Source of the DNA: Acinetobacter guillouiae CIP 63.46
Lineage (GTDB): Bacteria; Pseudomonadota; Gammaproteobacteria; Pseudomonadales; Moraxellaceae
Reading direction: 5' to 3'
DNA: 64,000 bases
NCBI RefSeq assembly: GCF_000368145.1
Contig: NZ_KB849283.1
Span: 1,328,324 to 1,392,323, forward strand
The translations under genes were made by a program, and so were the position numbers. Below, piece after piece: positions 8,664 through 17,721 of the stretch (its first letter is position 1; each line of letters opens with the position of its first letter). The notes beneath the pieces were generated by a model. That model saw nothing but the letters and a program-made list of their open reading frames with translations. It did not search any database and was not told the DNA's origin.

Positions 8664-9452
8664 TTACTGACTATAAAGGACGAAACCGTCACCCCGACAA
8701 AAGCTTGCCAATGTGAGACCTGAAGCTTGTGCCATCTCTATTGCCAGACTGGTAGGCGCAGAAATTGTTGCTAGTAATGCGATATTTAATACAACACACT
8801 TTCTAATCAGTTCATAACTTGCTCGACTGGTCATCACCACAAATCCTTTTGACAAATCAAAGTTCTCTGCTGAGATATGGCCCAGTAATTTATCTAGCGC
8901 ATTATGTCGTCCAACATCTTCAAAAATAGCATGAATGATCCCCTCCACAACCCAAGCAGCAGCATGAGCTCCGCCAGTCACAGCGGTAATCTTTTGCTGG
9001 TTTTTTAATTGTTTGATTGCGTTAGGAATTTCTCTTAACCATTCTGATTGAATTGTAGAACTAATTTTTGGTAATGAAAATTGAAGTTGTTGAAGACTTT
9101 CTATACCACATAAACCACATCCTGTTCTACCAATCAGCATTCTGCGGTGTTGTTTTAATGCCATAAAAGCTTTTGATGAAATTTTCATCTCAACCTGTAT
9201 ACCAAAATTGTTGTGAATAATATCAAGCGAGTAAAGTTCTTTTAAACTTGCAATTATTCCTTCAGAAAGGCTAAATCCTTTTGCGAATTCAGCGATATCA
9301 GTTGGTGTAGCCATCATCACAGCATGAGATATACCGTTATAAACCAATGCGATAGGATATTCTTGAACAACCTGATCAAACTGAACATCTGTTTTATCTT
9401 GATCAAATCGTGTAATTTGAACTGACGCATAACCTGAAAATTGTGGTTCCAA
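8664..9452 (-). CDS. fdhD: Formate dehydrogenase accessory sulfurtransferase FdhD
   Basis: 262 residues. FdhD proteins move sulfur from a cysteine desulfurase to the molybdenum cofactor of formate-dehydrogenase-type enzymes. The conserved cysteines are Cys112 and Cys115 in GRTGCGLCGIESL. Other family stretches are VTGGAHAAAW, FEDVGRHNALDKLLGH and VMTSRASYELI. The start is a TTG at 9452, because AAGGAA lies 9-10 nt upstream and the next Met (residue 46) would remove conserved sequence. It sits directly downstream of the YdeP-type gene, its probable client. Confidence 0.93.
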   Translation of the reverse strand: MEPQFSGYASVQITRFDQDKTDVQFDQVVQEYPIALVYNGISHAVMMATPTDIAEFAKGFSLSEGIIASLKELYSLDIIHNNFGIQVEMKISSKAFMALKQHRRMLIGRTGCGLCGIESLQQLQFSLPKISSTIQSEWLREIPNAIKQLKNQQKITAVTGGAHAAAWVVEGIIHAIFEDVGRHNALDKLLGHISAENFDLSKGFVVMTSRASYELIRKCVVLNIALLATISAPTSLAIEMAQASGLTLASFCRGDGFVLYSQ

Positions 9453-9474
9453 CTTGAGCTTTCCTTACAATTTA

Positions 9475-9499
9475 GGATAGCAACCATAGGTTACTATCC
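9475..9499 (-). promoter_or_regulatory. Intergenic hairpin between the YdeP-type gene and fdhD
   Basis: 11-bp arms GGATAGCAACC and GGTTACTATCC (one mismatch, a possible G-U pair in the minus-strand RNA) enclose a 3-nt loop. No T-run follows. The hairpin ends just upstream of the fdhD ribosome-binding site. It is more likely a processing, stability or attenuation element than a full terminator. Confidence 0.5.
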
Positions 9500-9533
9500 A
9501 ATTTCACGTTTCCTGCAATAAACCAGTAAATAA

Positions 9534-11963
9534 TTAAATCTCAACCTTTTTTTCTGCATTCTCAGGATCGACTTCAGTAAATAAATTGAAGTGCTCAGGT
9601 GCATCTCCAGCATGTAAAATAACAGGAACACTTTTTGAAGCTGGAATCTTGGCATATTGATCATGACTTGAAAGCGCAACCAGTGGATTGGTTTCAGGAT
9701 AATAAGCGGCCAGACTTCCTGGTGGAATGTTATAGGGAACGATTCGGAAACTTTTCACGACTCTTTTTACCCCATCAGAGAATACACTTTCAATATCAAC
9801 CCATTGATCAGCAACAAAACCGGCTTCATCAATATCTTGTTGATTTATAAATAATACACGGCGCTGGCCAAACACACCTCTATAGCGGTCATCAAGACCG
9901 TATAAGGTCGTATTGTACTGATCATGCGAACGAATCGTCATTAAAGTGTAGACTTTGCTCTTCGTATACTGGGCAGAAAATTGATTTTCTTGATCGTTAT
10001 AGACTTGGGTTAATGGCGTAACGAGGAATTGTGCTTTACCCACGGGGGTATTCCAAACTTTAACATTGGCAGGATGAATAAGATGGAAACCACCTGGTTG
10101 ATAAGCTCGCCCATTGAAATCTTTAAATTCCTCAAAAACCTCTTCAATAGAATCACGAATACGATCATAGTCCTCAACATACCAACGCCATTTAATTTTA
10201 GAGTCAGGTAACGTCGCTTCAGCCATTCGTGCAACAATATCAGGTTCAGAAAGCAAGTTCTTTGATGCAGGTTCATTGCGCCCAGCGGATAAATGAACAT
10301 TACTCATTGAATCTTCAACTGAGATCGCCTGATTCCCTTTCAATTGTTTATCCAGCTCGGTACGACCTAGACATGGAAGAACCAAGGCGTCTTTACCACA
10401 TACGAGATGGCTACGATTGAGTTTTGTTGCAATATTTACCACCAGTGAGCAGCGTTTTAGCGCTTCTTGAGTATATGGGGTGTCAGGTGTGGCAACTGCA
10501 AAATTCCCGCCTAAAGCAATAAAAACTTTAACATCGCCTTCATACATCGCTTTAATAGTTTCTACCACACCATAGCCATGTTTGCGTGGCGATTTAATGT
10601 TAAAAACACGATCAATATCATCCAGCATTTTTTCACTTGGTAATTCATTGATCCCCATGGTCCGATCACCCTGCACATTACTGTGCCCACGAACTGGACA
10701 TAGACCTGCTCCAGGACGACCAATCTGTCCTTTCGCCAAAAGTAAATTAGCCAACATATGAACATTTGCAGTGCCATGTCTATGTTGTGTTATGCCCATT
10801 CCCCAACAAAAAATTGAACGCTCAGACTCACAAAACATTTTAGCAATTGATTCTAAGTTTTCTGGAGAGAGACCTGAATACTGATAAATATCACGCCATT
10901 CTGTTCGGTCAACTTCTTTTAACATTTCATCAAAGCCAACAGTATTCTCAGCAATATACTGCCGATCAAATACCCCCGTTTTACCTGCGAGTATTGCCTG
11001 TTTATCCCATTCATGAAGATGCTTCATCATACCTAACAGAAGCGCATAATCTCCGCCAATTTTCGGCTGAAAATAAAAGCGACTAATAGGCGTACTGCCA
11101 TTCGTCATCATCTCAATTGCTGCTTGAGGATCCTGAAAACGCTCTAATCCACGTTCTTTGATTGGATTAATCGCAATAATATTTCCACCTCTACGCGATA
11201 CTTCACGTAAAGTTCCTAACATTCGAGGGTGGTTGGTACCAGGATTATGCCCAAAGCTAAATACGGTATCCGCTTGATCAAAATCATCTAAAGTAACGGT
11301 ACCCTTGCCAAGCCCAATTGAATCCTTCAAACCAATACTGGTGGTTTCATGACACATATTTGAACAATCAGGGAAGTTATTTGTTCCATAACTTCTGACA
11401 AATAACTGGTACAAGAAAGCCGCTTCATTGCTTGCCCGACCAGATGTATAAAATGCTGCCTGATCTGGATGATCCAAAGCTTGAAGATGTTGAGCGATAA
11501 GCTTAAATGCATCATCCCAAGAAATTGGGACATATTTATCTGTAGCCGCGTCATAACGTATTGGATCTGTGAGTCGCCCCAAATCTTCGAGGTAAAAATC
11601 ATTTTGCTCAGCTAACCAACTCACCGTGTGATGCGCAAAAAATTCGGGAGTAACTCGTTTACAGGTTGCTTCGAATGCAACAGCTTTTGCACCATTTTCA
11701 CAAAAGTTAAATGCGTGCGTATCTTTTTTTTCAGGCCATGCACAACCAGGACAGTCAAAACCTGTCGGCTGGTTAATATTCATTAATGTAATTGAGCCTT
11801 TGGCAAAGACTTCTTGCCTTTTTAAATTTCTAGCAACACTCAACAAAGCGCCCCAACCACCAGCTGGGTGCGTATAGGGTTCGATACGCGCGAAATTGGT
11901 ATTCTCCTGAATATGGCGTTCTTGGCCTTCTGTTTCAGGTTTATTTTGTTCTAAATCGTTCAT
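9534..11963 (-). CDS. FdhF/YdeP-family molybdopterin oxidoreductase
   Basis: 809 residues. It belongs to the DMSO-reductase superfamily, closest by eye to the YdeP group of formate-dehydrogenase-alpha-like proteins. Signs are GFDCPGCAWPEKKDTHAFNF near the N-terminus, AFYTSGRASNEAAFLYQLF, SNMCHETTSIGLKDSIG (its Cys is the probable Mo ligand), GHNPGTNHPRM and CPVRGHSNVQGDRTMGI. The C-terminal domain (LMTIRSHDQYNTTLYGLDDR) binds the cofactor. There is no twin-arginine signal, so it is cytoplasmic. The reaction is not established for the family; E. coli YdeP is linked to acid resistance. No NAD- or quinone-linked partner subunit is nearby. fdhD directly follows and cofactor genes precede it, so it is probably the enzyme this block serves. 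GAGGGCAC lies upstream of the ATG. Confidence 0.9.
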   Translation of the reverse strand: MNDLEQNKPETEGQERHIQENTNFARIEPYTHPAGGWGALLSVARNLKRQEVFAKGSITLMNINQPTGFDCPGCAWPEKKDTHAFNFCENGAKAVAFEATCKRVTPEFFAHHTVSWLAEQNDFYLEDLGRLTDPIRYDAATDKYVPISWDDAFKLIAQHLQALDHPDQAAFYTSGRASNEAAFLYQLFVRSYGTNNFPDCSNMCHETTSIGLKDSIGLGKGTVTLDDFDQADTVFSFGHNPGTNHPRMLGTLREVSRRGGNIIAINPIKERGLERFQDPQAAIEMMTNGSTPISRFYFQPKIGGDYALLLGMMKHLHEWDKQAILAGKTGVFDRQYIAENTVGFDEMLKEVDRTEWRDIYQYSGLSPENLESIAKMFCESERSIFCWGMGITQHRHGTANVHMLANLLLAKGQIGRPGAGLCPVRGHSNVQGDRTMGINELPSEKMLDDIDRVFNIKSPRKHGYGVVETIKAMYEGDVKVFIALGGNFAVATPDTPYTQEALKRCSLVVNIATKLNRSHLVCGKDALVLPCLGRTELDKQLKGNQAISVEDSMSNVHLSAGRNEPASKNLLSEPDIVARMAEATLPDSKIKWRWYVEDYDRIRDSIEEVFEEFKDFNGRAYQPGGFHLIHPANVKVWNTPVGKAQFLVTPLTQVYNDQENQFSAQYTKSKVYTLMTIRSHDQYNTTLYGLDDRYRGVFGQRRVLFINQQDIDEAGFVADQWVDIESVFSDGVKRVVKSFRIVPYNIPPGSLAAYYPETNPLVALSSHDQYAKIPASKSVPVILHAGDAPEHFNLFTEVDPENAEKKVEI

Positions 11964-12095
11964 TTGAGTGCCCTCTTTAATGGCTTATCTGATTAAAAAA
12001 ATCAGCTCAAGAAAAAATTCATTTACTTTGCATGGTAACTTTTCATAATATTTATTCATCATTCTTATAACTTTAGCTGCTTAATTTACAACGGC

Positions 12096-12575
12096 TTAAT
12101 GAGAATGTGAATTCAAATGAAGATGTTTATGTGCAACATCATCATCTTTTCGGATACAACAGCCAGCGACATATTCACTAGAACCATCTGAGTAAAACTC
12201 TTCCTTCCAGACTGGAACTTCATGTTTTACACGTTCTACAGCCTCTTCACACGCCATAAAAGCTTCTCTTCGATGCGGCGCATAAGCCACTGCGATGATT
12301 GCTTTGCCTCCGATATCTAGAGCGCCAATTCTATGAATAACCTGAATATATGATACTGCATATTTGTTTTGTATTTCTTGCTCAATTGCACGAATCATTT
12401 TTTCAGCAATGGGCGTATAAGCAGTATACTTTAATGCCTTAACACTGCGACCTTCATGGTGATTTCGAACCGTTCCAATAAAAATTCCAATACCACCACA
12501 CTCAGGAAAATCATCGATGGTTTTAAAATCATCTAAACTCAGATCCGTTTCCTTAATCCGAGATCCATTTGTCAT
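12096..12575 (-). CDS. moaE: Molybdopterin synthase catalytic subunit MoaE
   Basis: 159 residues. With MoaD it converts cyclic pyranopterin monophosphate to molybdopterin. Family stretches are GGIGIFIGTVRNHHEGRSV, LKYTAYTPIAEKMI, VIHRIGALDIGG, AYAPHRREAFMACE and EVPVWKEEF (the Lys of VWKEE is the catalytic region). The gene starts one base after the moaD stop, so the two subunits are coupled. The C-terminus ends in a His-rich tail (HKHLHLNSHSH) that is not part of the core family. Confidence 0.95.
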   Translation of the reverse strand: MTNGSRIKETDLSLDDFKTIDDFPECGGIGIFIGTVRNHHEGRSVKALKYTAYTPIAEKMIRAIEQEIQNKYAVSYIQVIHRIGALDIGGKAIIAVAYAPHRREAFMACEEAVERVKHEVPVWKEEFYSDGSSEYVAGCCIRKDDDVAHKHLHLNSHSH

Positions 12576-12576
12576 G

Positions 12577-12828
12577 TTAGCCTCCTGCTACAGGGGATAA
12601 TAAAACCAATGTACAATGGTTTGTTAATCGATGTCGACGGGGAATAATTTCTTCACCAATCGCACATGCGCATTTCTCTAAAAGACTAGAGCAATCAGGA
12701 TATTGATCAGAAATTTGCTGCAAAATTTCTAAAACCATACTATTTTCAACACAAGAAAAATTTAAATTTTTAGGTAACAGCCTTTCAATTGCACCATAGG
12801 TTTCAATCTTAATTTGAATCTCTGCCAT
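12577..12828 (-). CDS. moaD: Molybdopterin synthase sulfur carrier MoaD
   Basis: 83 residues with a ubiquitin-like fold. The C-terminus VLLSPVAGG ends in the Gly-Gly that is thiocarboxylated and inserted into MoaE. Activation needs a MoeB-type adenylyltransferase, which is not in this window. It is placed between mobA and moaE with tight spacing. Confidence 0.94.
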   Translation of the reverse strand: MAEIQIKIETYGAIERLLPKNLNFSCVENSMVLEILQQISDQYPDCSSLLEKCACAIGEEIIPRRHRLTNHCTLVLLSPVAGG

Positions 12829-12876
12829 TTAACACCTTTACTTAAGCTTAACGCCACAATGAGTATTTAGGGTGAA

Positions 12877-13500
12877 CTAACTTGATTTTGAATGACTGAA
12901 TATATGTAATTCTTCACGGTATAGTCTTAACTCCTGTTCTGAATTAATGCTATGAAAACTTATAGGGTTTTCATATTTAACGACCTTTGGATTCAAATCA
13001 TCAAAGCATTTTCGAATACTTAATTGTTCATTAGCCAAATGCTTTTCGAGCGTAGCTAAGCTGTCTCTTTTTAACAAACAAAATGGGTAAAGGTTTTGTT
13101 CGTTTATAGAGATAAATACAGCTTGAGAATTTTCTGCATCCAATAAAGCTTGATGCATTTTTGATAAGACATCTTTAGGGATAAAAGTAATATCGCAGGG
13201 AATGAACAGAATATAATCTGTAGTTACATGTGCCCATGCGCTTTTCATTCCCATTAATGGCCCTAAAAATCCCGCCTGATCATCTGAAAAACAGGCTATT
13301 TCAGCGATGATCTCCTTATAAACAATACAGTCCTGATGACTATTCGCCCAAATTTTCGCAACCTCATCACAAAATTGATGGTAGATTTTAAGCAGTTGCA
13401 TTTCATGATCAAACTGCTGCAAAAGTTTGTTTTTACCTTGCATCCGTCTAGCTTGACCACCAGCTAAAATGACTAAGTCAGTATTTGGATATTGAGACAT
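12877..13500 (-). CDS. mobA: Molybdenum cofactor guanylyltransferase MobA
   Basis: 207 residues from the ATG at 13500; the longer frame to 13617 would overlap moeA and adds non-family sequence. The nucleotidyltransferase signature VILAGGQARRMQGKNKLL is at residues 10-27, and IPCDITFIP matches the Mg-binding DxxF-type region. It links GMP to molybdopterin to give the bis-MGD used by DMSO-reductase-family enzymes, which fits the YdeP-type gene downstream. It starts 34 bp after the moeA stop. Confidence 0.9.
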   Translation of the reverse strand: MSQYPNTDLVILAGGQARRMQGKNKLLQQFDHEMQLLKIYHQFCDEVAKIWANSHQDCIVYKEIIAEIACFSDDQAGFLGPLMGMKSAWAHVTTDYILFIPCDITFIPKDVLSKMHQALLDAENSQAVFISINEQNLYPFCLLKRDSLATLEKHLANEQLSIRKCFDDLNPKVVKYENPISFHSINSEQELRLYREELHIFSHSKSS

Positions 13501-13534
13501 TTTATTGTTACCCAAGCGTATCAGACTCAAAATA

Positions 13535-14752
13535 CTAAAGACGAATGAACTCAATGAATTTGGGGCAATTTTCAGCATTGTTAAACACTGGAATTCGACC
13601 AATGACATTCGCTTCACTTAAATTACTTAGCATATGCGATTGCTGTTTTTTGAGTTTTGAAACACTAAGTTGCCCTTGCTCATCAACATTCAGTTTCATA
13701 CGCAACAGTTGTTCTCGAGTATCACCCTTTACAGCTTCGCTTAAGCTTGCCTTCTCCCATTCTGGTTTTGCTTCTTTTAAACCTTGCATTGCTTTAAGCA
13801 AAGTGAATACATGGATTTCTAAACAAACAAATACTGCTGCTGGATTACCCGGCAACCCTAATAAATAGGAAGACTGGTTTGGTTTTTTATATTCAGCAAA
13901 ATAAATCGGTTTGCCTGGTTTCTGAGCAACTTGCCAAAAAATTTCATTTGCCCCCAATGCAAGAGAAACAGGGCGAATCAAATCATAATCTCCAACTGAA
14001 ACGCCACCAGTCGTGATAACTAAATCGTAATGATCTAAGGCATTTGCTAAAGCCTTTTTCAGGACAGTTTCGTCATCTATCACATGTTCTAAATGGATCG
14101 AGTAAAAACCTCTTTCCTTCAACCATGTCAAAACCATTGGCGAATTCGCATCAAAAACCTGAGCGCTATTATCAAGGCTTTTGCTGACTTCATCCCCTGT
14201 AATCAATACAGCAATACGAGGATGGTTAAAAACACTGACCTCTTTTACCCCTGCCATACTTAGTGATGCAACTAAGCCACTTTTTAGATATTGGCCCTGC
14301 TTTGCCAATATTGTCCCAATGGATAATTCTTCTCCTTGATAACGAATATCTGTCCCTTTGTTAAGCGCTTGATTTAAGCTGATTCGGCTATCTAGTTTAG
14401 ATACTATTTCTTGTCTGGCAACTGTATCAGCCGAATCTGGCAATTTACCGCCTGTAAAAATTCGAACACATTGTCCAGACTCGATCTGAACATATTCTTC
14501 AATACCTGCGCGTATTTCTCCAACCAATTCAAACACGGTAATACCGGCAAGAATATCTTCGCTTTTTAAGGCATAGCCATCTACTGCACTCTGAGTAAAT
14601 AGAGGTAATGCAATCTCAGACAGGACATCATGTGCCAGATAATGTTGATGTGCTTCTACCAGTGGCAGAGTCTGAACCGCTAGCGGTTCAACTGTAGAAT
14701 AAGCTGCCAATGCTTGATCTAAACTTATTAATCCTTGACCAGAACAACTCAT
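13535..14752 (-). CDS. moeA: Molybdopterin molybdenumtransferase MoeA
   Basis: 405 residues. It inserts molybdate into adenylylated molybdopterin. Family stretches are QSAVDGYALKSEDI, RIFTGGKLPDSADTV, VLITGDEVSKS, VITTGGVSVGDYD and YLLGLPGNPAAVFVCLE. The domain order is MoeA N-terminal I/II, the MoCF/MogA-like domain (~180-320) and the C-terminal domain IV. Its ATG overlaps the moaCB stop by 4 bases (ATGA), indicating translational coupling. Confidence 0.94.
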   Translation of the reverse strand: MSCSGQGLISLDQALAAYSTVEPLAVQTLPLVEAHQHYLAHDVLSEIALPLFTQSAVDGYALKSEDILAGITVFELVGEIRAGIEEYVQIESGQCVRIFTGGKLPDSADTVARQEIVSKLDSRISLNQALNKGTDIRYQGEELSIGTILAKQGQYLKSGLVASLSMAGVKEVSVFNHPRIAVLITGDEVSKSLDNSAQVFDANSPMVLTWLKERGFYSIHLEHVIDDETVLKKALANALDHYDLVITTGGVSVGDYDLIRPVSLALGANEIFWQVAQKPGKPIYFAEYKKPNQSSYLLGLPGNPAAVFVCLEIHVFTLLKAMQGLKEAKPEWEKASLSEAVKGDTREQLLRMKLNVDEQGQLSVSKLKKQQSHMLSNLSEANVIGRIPVFNNAENCPKFIEFIRL

Positions 14753-15672
14753 TCATAACCTCCTGGATGTGGTAAGTCTCGACATACATCAAAGATATGC
14801 ACCAAGGCAGGTAAAATCGCGGCCATTGATTCAGAAGCGCCACCACGACTTCCTGGTAACGTAATGACCAATGAACGGTCAATAAAACCAGCAACACCAC
14901 GTGACATTGCAGCATAAGGTGTCCGTCTTTGACCAAAAGCACGTGCTGCTTCCATCAGGCCATTCAGTTCTCGTTCCAATAATGGTTCTATCGTATCAAC
15001 AGTAATATCGCGTTTACCTATGCCTGTCCCACCCACCGTAATGATGCATCCATAAGATTGCACCAATTCTGAAATCAACTGTTTTAGCTGCAAAGGCTCA
15101 TCTGCGATGATTTGATAGTGAATTGGATCAAATCCAGCCTCAGTTAAGGTTTCGACCACAGAACGTCCCGCAGTATCAGGTTTTTTGCCAGAAGCGACAC
15201 TATCTGATAAAACAATGACTGCAGCTGATACAGCTTGTCGAAGATGACGTTTATAGTGCGATTTCCCGCCCTTTTTCAATTCAAGTTTGCAATGACCAAT
15301 CATCAGTTCATCTGGTTCACAATGCGGTTTCAACATGTCATAAATCGTAAGCGCAGCCAGACTTGCGGCAGTTAAAGCCTCCATTTCAACACCAGTTGGC
15401 GCAATCGTTTCTACGGTTGCCGTAATCTTGACGCGATCTGTTAGTATTTCAAAATCGACATCAGCTCGATAAATAGGTAAAGGATGACAAAGCGGAATAA
15501 GCTCATCGGTACGTTTGGCTGCAAGAATCCCTGCGATTCGTGCTGTTTTTAGTGCATCGCCTTTTTCAGTATTACCCTCTGCTAATAATTGTAAACAATG
15601 CGGAGGCGCGAATAACTCTGAACTTGCAGTAGCAATACGATAACTCTCAGGCTTCATGCCTACATTTTTCAT
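14749..15672 (-). CDS. moaCB: Bifunctional MoaC-MoaB fusion protein
   Basis: 307 residues from the ATG at 15672, which has AGGGG 5 nt upstream; an alternative TTG five codons earlier lacks a site. Residues ~1-145 are MoaC, the cyclic pyranopterin monophosphate synthase accessory (LIPLCHPLPIYRADVDF, TGVEMEALTAASLAALTIYD, KLELKKGGKS). Residues ~148-307 are MoaB/MogA (VIVLSDSVASG, TVGGTGIGKRDITVDTIEPL, LVITLPGSRGGASESM), which adenylylates molybdopterin. Fused MoaC/MoaB proteins are known. The fusion joins an early and a late step of the pathway. The gene overlaps moeA, which uses the adenylylated product. Confidence 0.93.
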   Translation of the reverse strand: MKNVGMKPESYRIATASSELFAPPHCLQLLAEGNTEKGDALKTARIAGILAAKRTDELIPLCHPLPIYRADVDFEILTDRVKITATVETIAPTGVEMEALTAASLAALTIYDMLKPHCEPDELMIGHCKLELKKGGKSHYKRHLRQAVSAAVIVLSDSVASGKKPDTAGRSVVETLTEAGFDPIHYQIIADEPLQLKQLISELVQSYGCIITVGGTGIGKRDITVDTIEPLLERELNGLMEAARAFGQRRTPYAAMSRGVAGFIDRSLVITLPGSRGGASESMAAILPALVHIFDVCRDLPHPGGYE

Positions 15673-15768
15673 AAAAACCCCTGTCAATTTAAATAATATA
15701 CAGCTTCACAATAAACGATTCATTTCAAATAAAAAAAAGCATATACAATTCTATCTCTATGTATAAAA

Positions 15769-16827
15769 TCAACCGCCAATAGAATGCATACTAATCTTAC
15801 GAATGGGTGCAGCTTGGTAAGCAATATAGCCTGCCTTTTTTTGCCAAACCGTATCCAAAATTGTTGCTATCAATTGTTTTCCCTGAGCTTTATCCAATAA
15901 ATGTCGAATAGAAATACCTGTATTGGCAAACAAACATGTAAATAACTCACCCGTCGCGGTTAAACGCAAACGATCACAACTTTGACAAAAAGGCTTGCTG
16001 ATGGTGGAAATAATACCCAGTTTAAAACGTTGATTGAGTGTATATATTGTGGCTGGGTCATTATTTCGCTCTAATTTATCGATGCGAAAATATGACGAAA
16101 GTATATTGATAATGTCATCCTCAACCACGACTTTCTCACGCTTCCAATGCTCAGGTTGATCCAATGGCATGTATTCAATAAATCGTAGTTCAAAGTCATT
16201 TCGATAAGCCCACTCAGTTAATGGCAATATTTCCTGATGATTCTCTCCATAGACCAAAACACAGTTGAGTTTAATTGGGATATTTGCAGCTTTTGCCGCC
16301 TCAATTCCTTTTAATACGGGTGTTAAGGTTTTTTGAGTCATTTTAAAAAAAGTGTCTGGATCAATACTGTCTAAACTTATATTTAGATCATCAAGCCCAG
16401 CTTGTTTTAGCTCAACTGCATATTTTTCTAAATAATAAGCATTCGTCGTCATTGAGACACGCTGTAAACCTAATGGTCTTAACTGATTGAGCGTATAAAT
16501 AAAATTCACGAGCCCTTTTCGCATCAACGGCTCGCCACCCGTTAAGCGAATTTGAGTGATGCCAAGCTTAATCATCACTTCGCAAAATCTATAAAGTTCT
16601 TCAAAACTTAAAATATCCTGTTTAGCTAACCAGGTCGGATGATCAGGCATACAATAACTGCATTTAAAATTACATCGATCAGTCAACGAAATTCTTAGTT
16701 TTCTTTTGTGTCTTTGAAACTGATCAACTAATTTCGATTCAGGTAAATGTGCTGATAAAATAGATTCAAACTGGCTTTTTGTTTCAGAGCTTATGCTTAC
16801 AGAGCTTTGTTTTGATACCTTCATCAT
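15769..16827 (-). CDS. moaA: GTP 3',8-cyclase MoaA
   Basis: 352 residues from the ATG at 16827 (GAGA 6 nt upstream); a GTG five codons earlier is possible. It is a radical SAM enzyme that begins molybdenum cofactor synthesis from GTP. The N-terminal cluster motif CNFKCSYC (Cys52, Cys56, Cys59) is followed by RLTGGEPLMRKG. The second cluster is bound by the C-terminal FCQSCDRLRLTATGELFTCL. The protein ends in the Gly-Gly tail (SIGG) needed in MoaA activity. There are about 40 extra N-terminal residues before the core. It is the first gene of the molybdenum block; its upstream region abuts an IS remnant. Confidence 0.94.
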   Translation of the reverse strand: MMKVSKQSSVSISSETKSQFESILSAHLPESKLVDQFQRHKRKLRISLTDRCNFKCSYCMPDHPTWLAKQDILSFEELYRFCEVMIKLGITQIRLTGGEPLMRKGLVNFIYTLNQLRPLGLQRVSMTTNAYYLEKYAVELKQAGLDDLNISLDSIDPDTFFKMTQKTLTPVLKGIEAAKAANIPIKLNCVLVYGENHQEILPLTEWAYRNDFELRFIEYMPLDQPEHWKREKVVVEDDIINILSSYFRIDKLERNNDPATIYTLNQRFKLGIISTISKPFCQSCDRLRLTATGELFTCLFANTGISIRHLLDKAQGKQLIATILDTVWQKKAGYIAYQAAPIRKISMHSIGG

Positions 16828-16872
16828 TTTATTTCTCAGCACTTAAAAACAGTTTTGCTTCATTAAAGTTGC

Positions 16873-17679
16873 GTGGCAAAAATAGATAAACCAGTAATAA
16901 CACCTAATCTAGGTACCTTACACCTTGCTCATTCAAAGCCTAATCAACCTTTTTTATTGAACTTTGTTGTAAAACCAGTCCGTATGGCCTTGTTCAGCAA
17001 TATCATTCACAGATCAACAAACCCGTATCTAAAACCTATCATACAAGCCATTCATCTTCTACTGCCAAGCCTTGATAAATCGATGAAATCTCTCAATAGC
17101 TTTGTTCCAAAACGTGATCGTATACACAAGCCAAAGGCAAACATGAAAGAAATACACCATCCAGAATATCTTAGAGCACAAGATATCTTTTACATTGGCA
17201 ATCACAAAGGTGTTGGTCGAATCTTTCAACAAACTTTCATCGACACCTACAGCAAAGTCGTTCGCAAGCTCTATACAACGAAAATACAGATTACAGCAGC
17301 AGATCTTTTTAAATGATCCTGTATACCATTTTATCAGTCACATGATCTACCAATGCTGCGTATCCTGACAGATAGGGTATTGGATATTGCGGTAAGGTTG
17401 AACAACATAATTATGAGCTATGTTTAGCCATCAATGATATTGATCACACAAAAACAAAACCAGCATTCCCACAAACGAATGGAATATGCGAGCGTTTCCA
17501 TAAAGACGATCTTGCAAGAGTTTTATCAAATTACATTTAGGAAGAAGCTATATAGTACATTAGAGGAATTACAAGCTGCTCTAGACGTTTGGCAAAATTC
17601 TATAATACTGAACGAACATATCAGGAGAAAAATGTGCAGTGGTCACACACCACTAAAAACATTATTTGGAGGGAAGTGA
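16873..17679 (+). pseudogene. Decayed IS481-type transposase (integrase core)
   Basis: From about 17155 the translation follows an IS481-type transposase. HHPEYLRAQDIFYIGNHKG, VGRIFQQTFIDTYSKV and ITAADL lie in one frame. MLRILTDR, IDHTKTK and PQTNGICERFHK then appear in another, and TILQEFYQITFRKKLYS back in the first. FYNTERTYQ and KMCSGHTPLKTLFGG need a further shift. At least three frameshifts and a stop make it inactive. The part before 17155 does not match the family convincingly, and no helix-turn-helix N-terminus is visible. Confidence 0.82.
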
Positions 17680-17721
17680 ATTTGGACTGAAAAGAATCTA
17701 GCTCAAATTTAACCTGACAGA
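16873..17721 (+). mobile_element. Remnant of an IS481-family insertion sequence
   Basis: It contains the broken transposase and a probable right terminal repeat at 17701-17721. Read outward-in, the repeat is TGTCAGGTTAAATTTGAGC, a TGT-type end as expected for IS481-type elements. I cannot find the matching left end, so the left part is probably deleted. It sits 45 bp upstream of moaA. Confidence 0.65.

Noticed and set aside
10562-10777. Open frames inside the YdeP-type, mutS, rapA and similar genes on other frames
   Set aside because: They overlap strongly supported genes, lack ribosome-binding sites and have no family resemblance.
13501-13617. 39-codon N-terminal extension of MobA
   Set aside because: It overlaps moeA and does not match the family; the MobA nucleotide-binding motif starts normally after the ATG at 13500.
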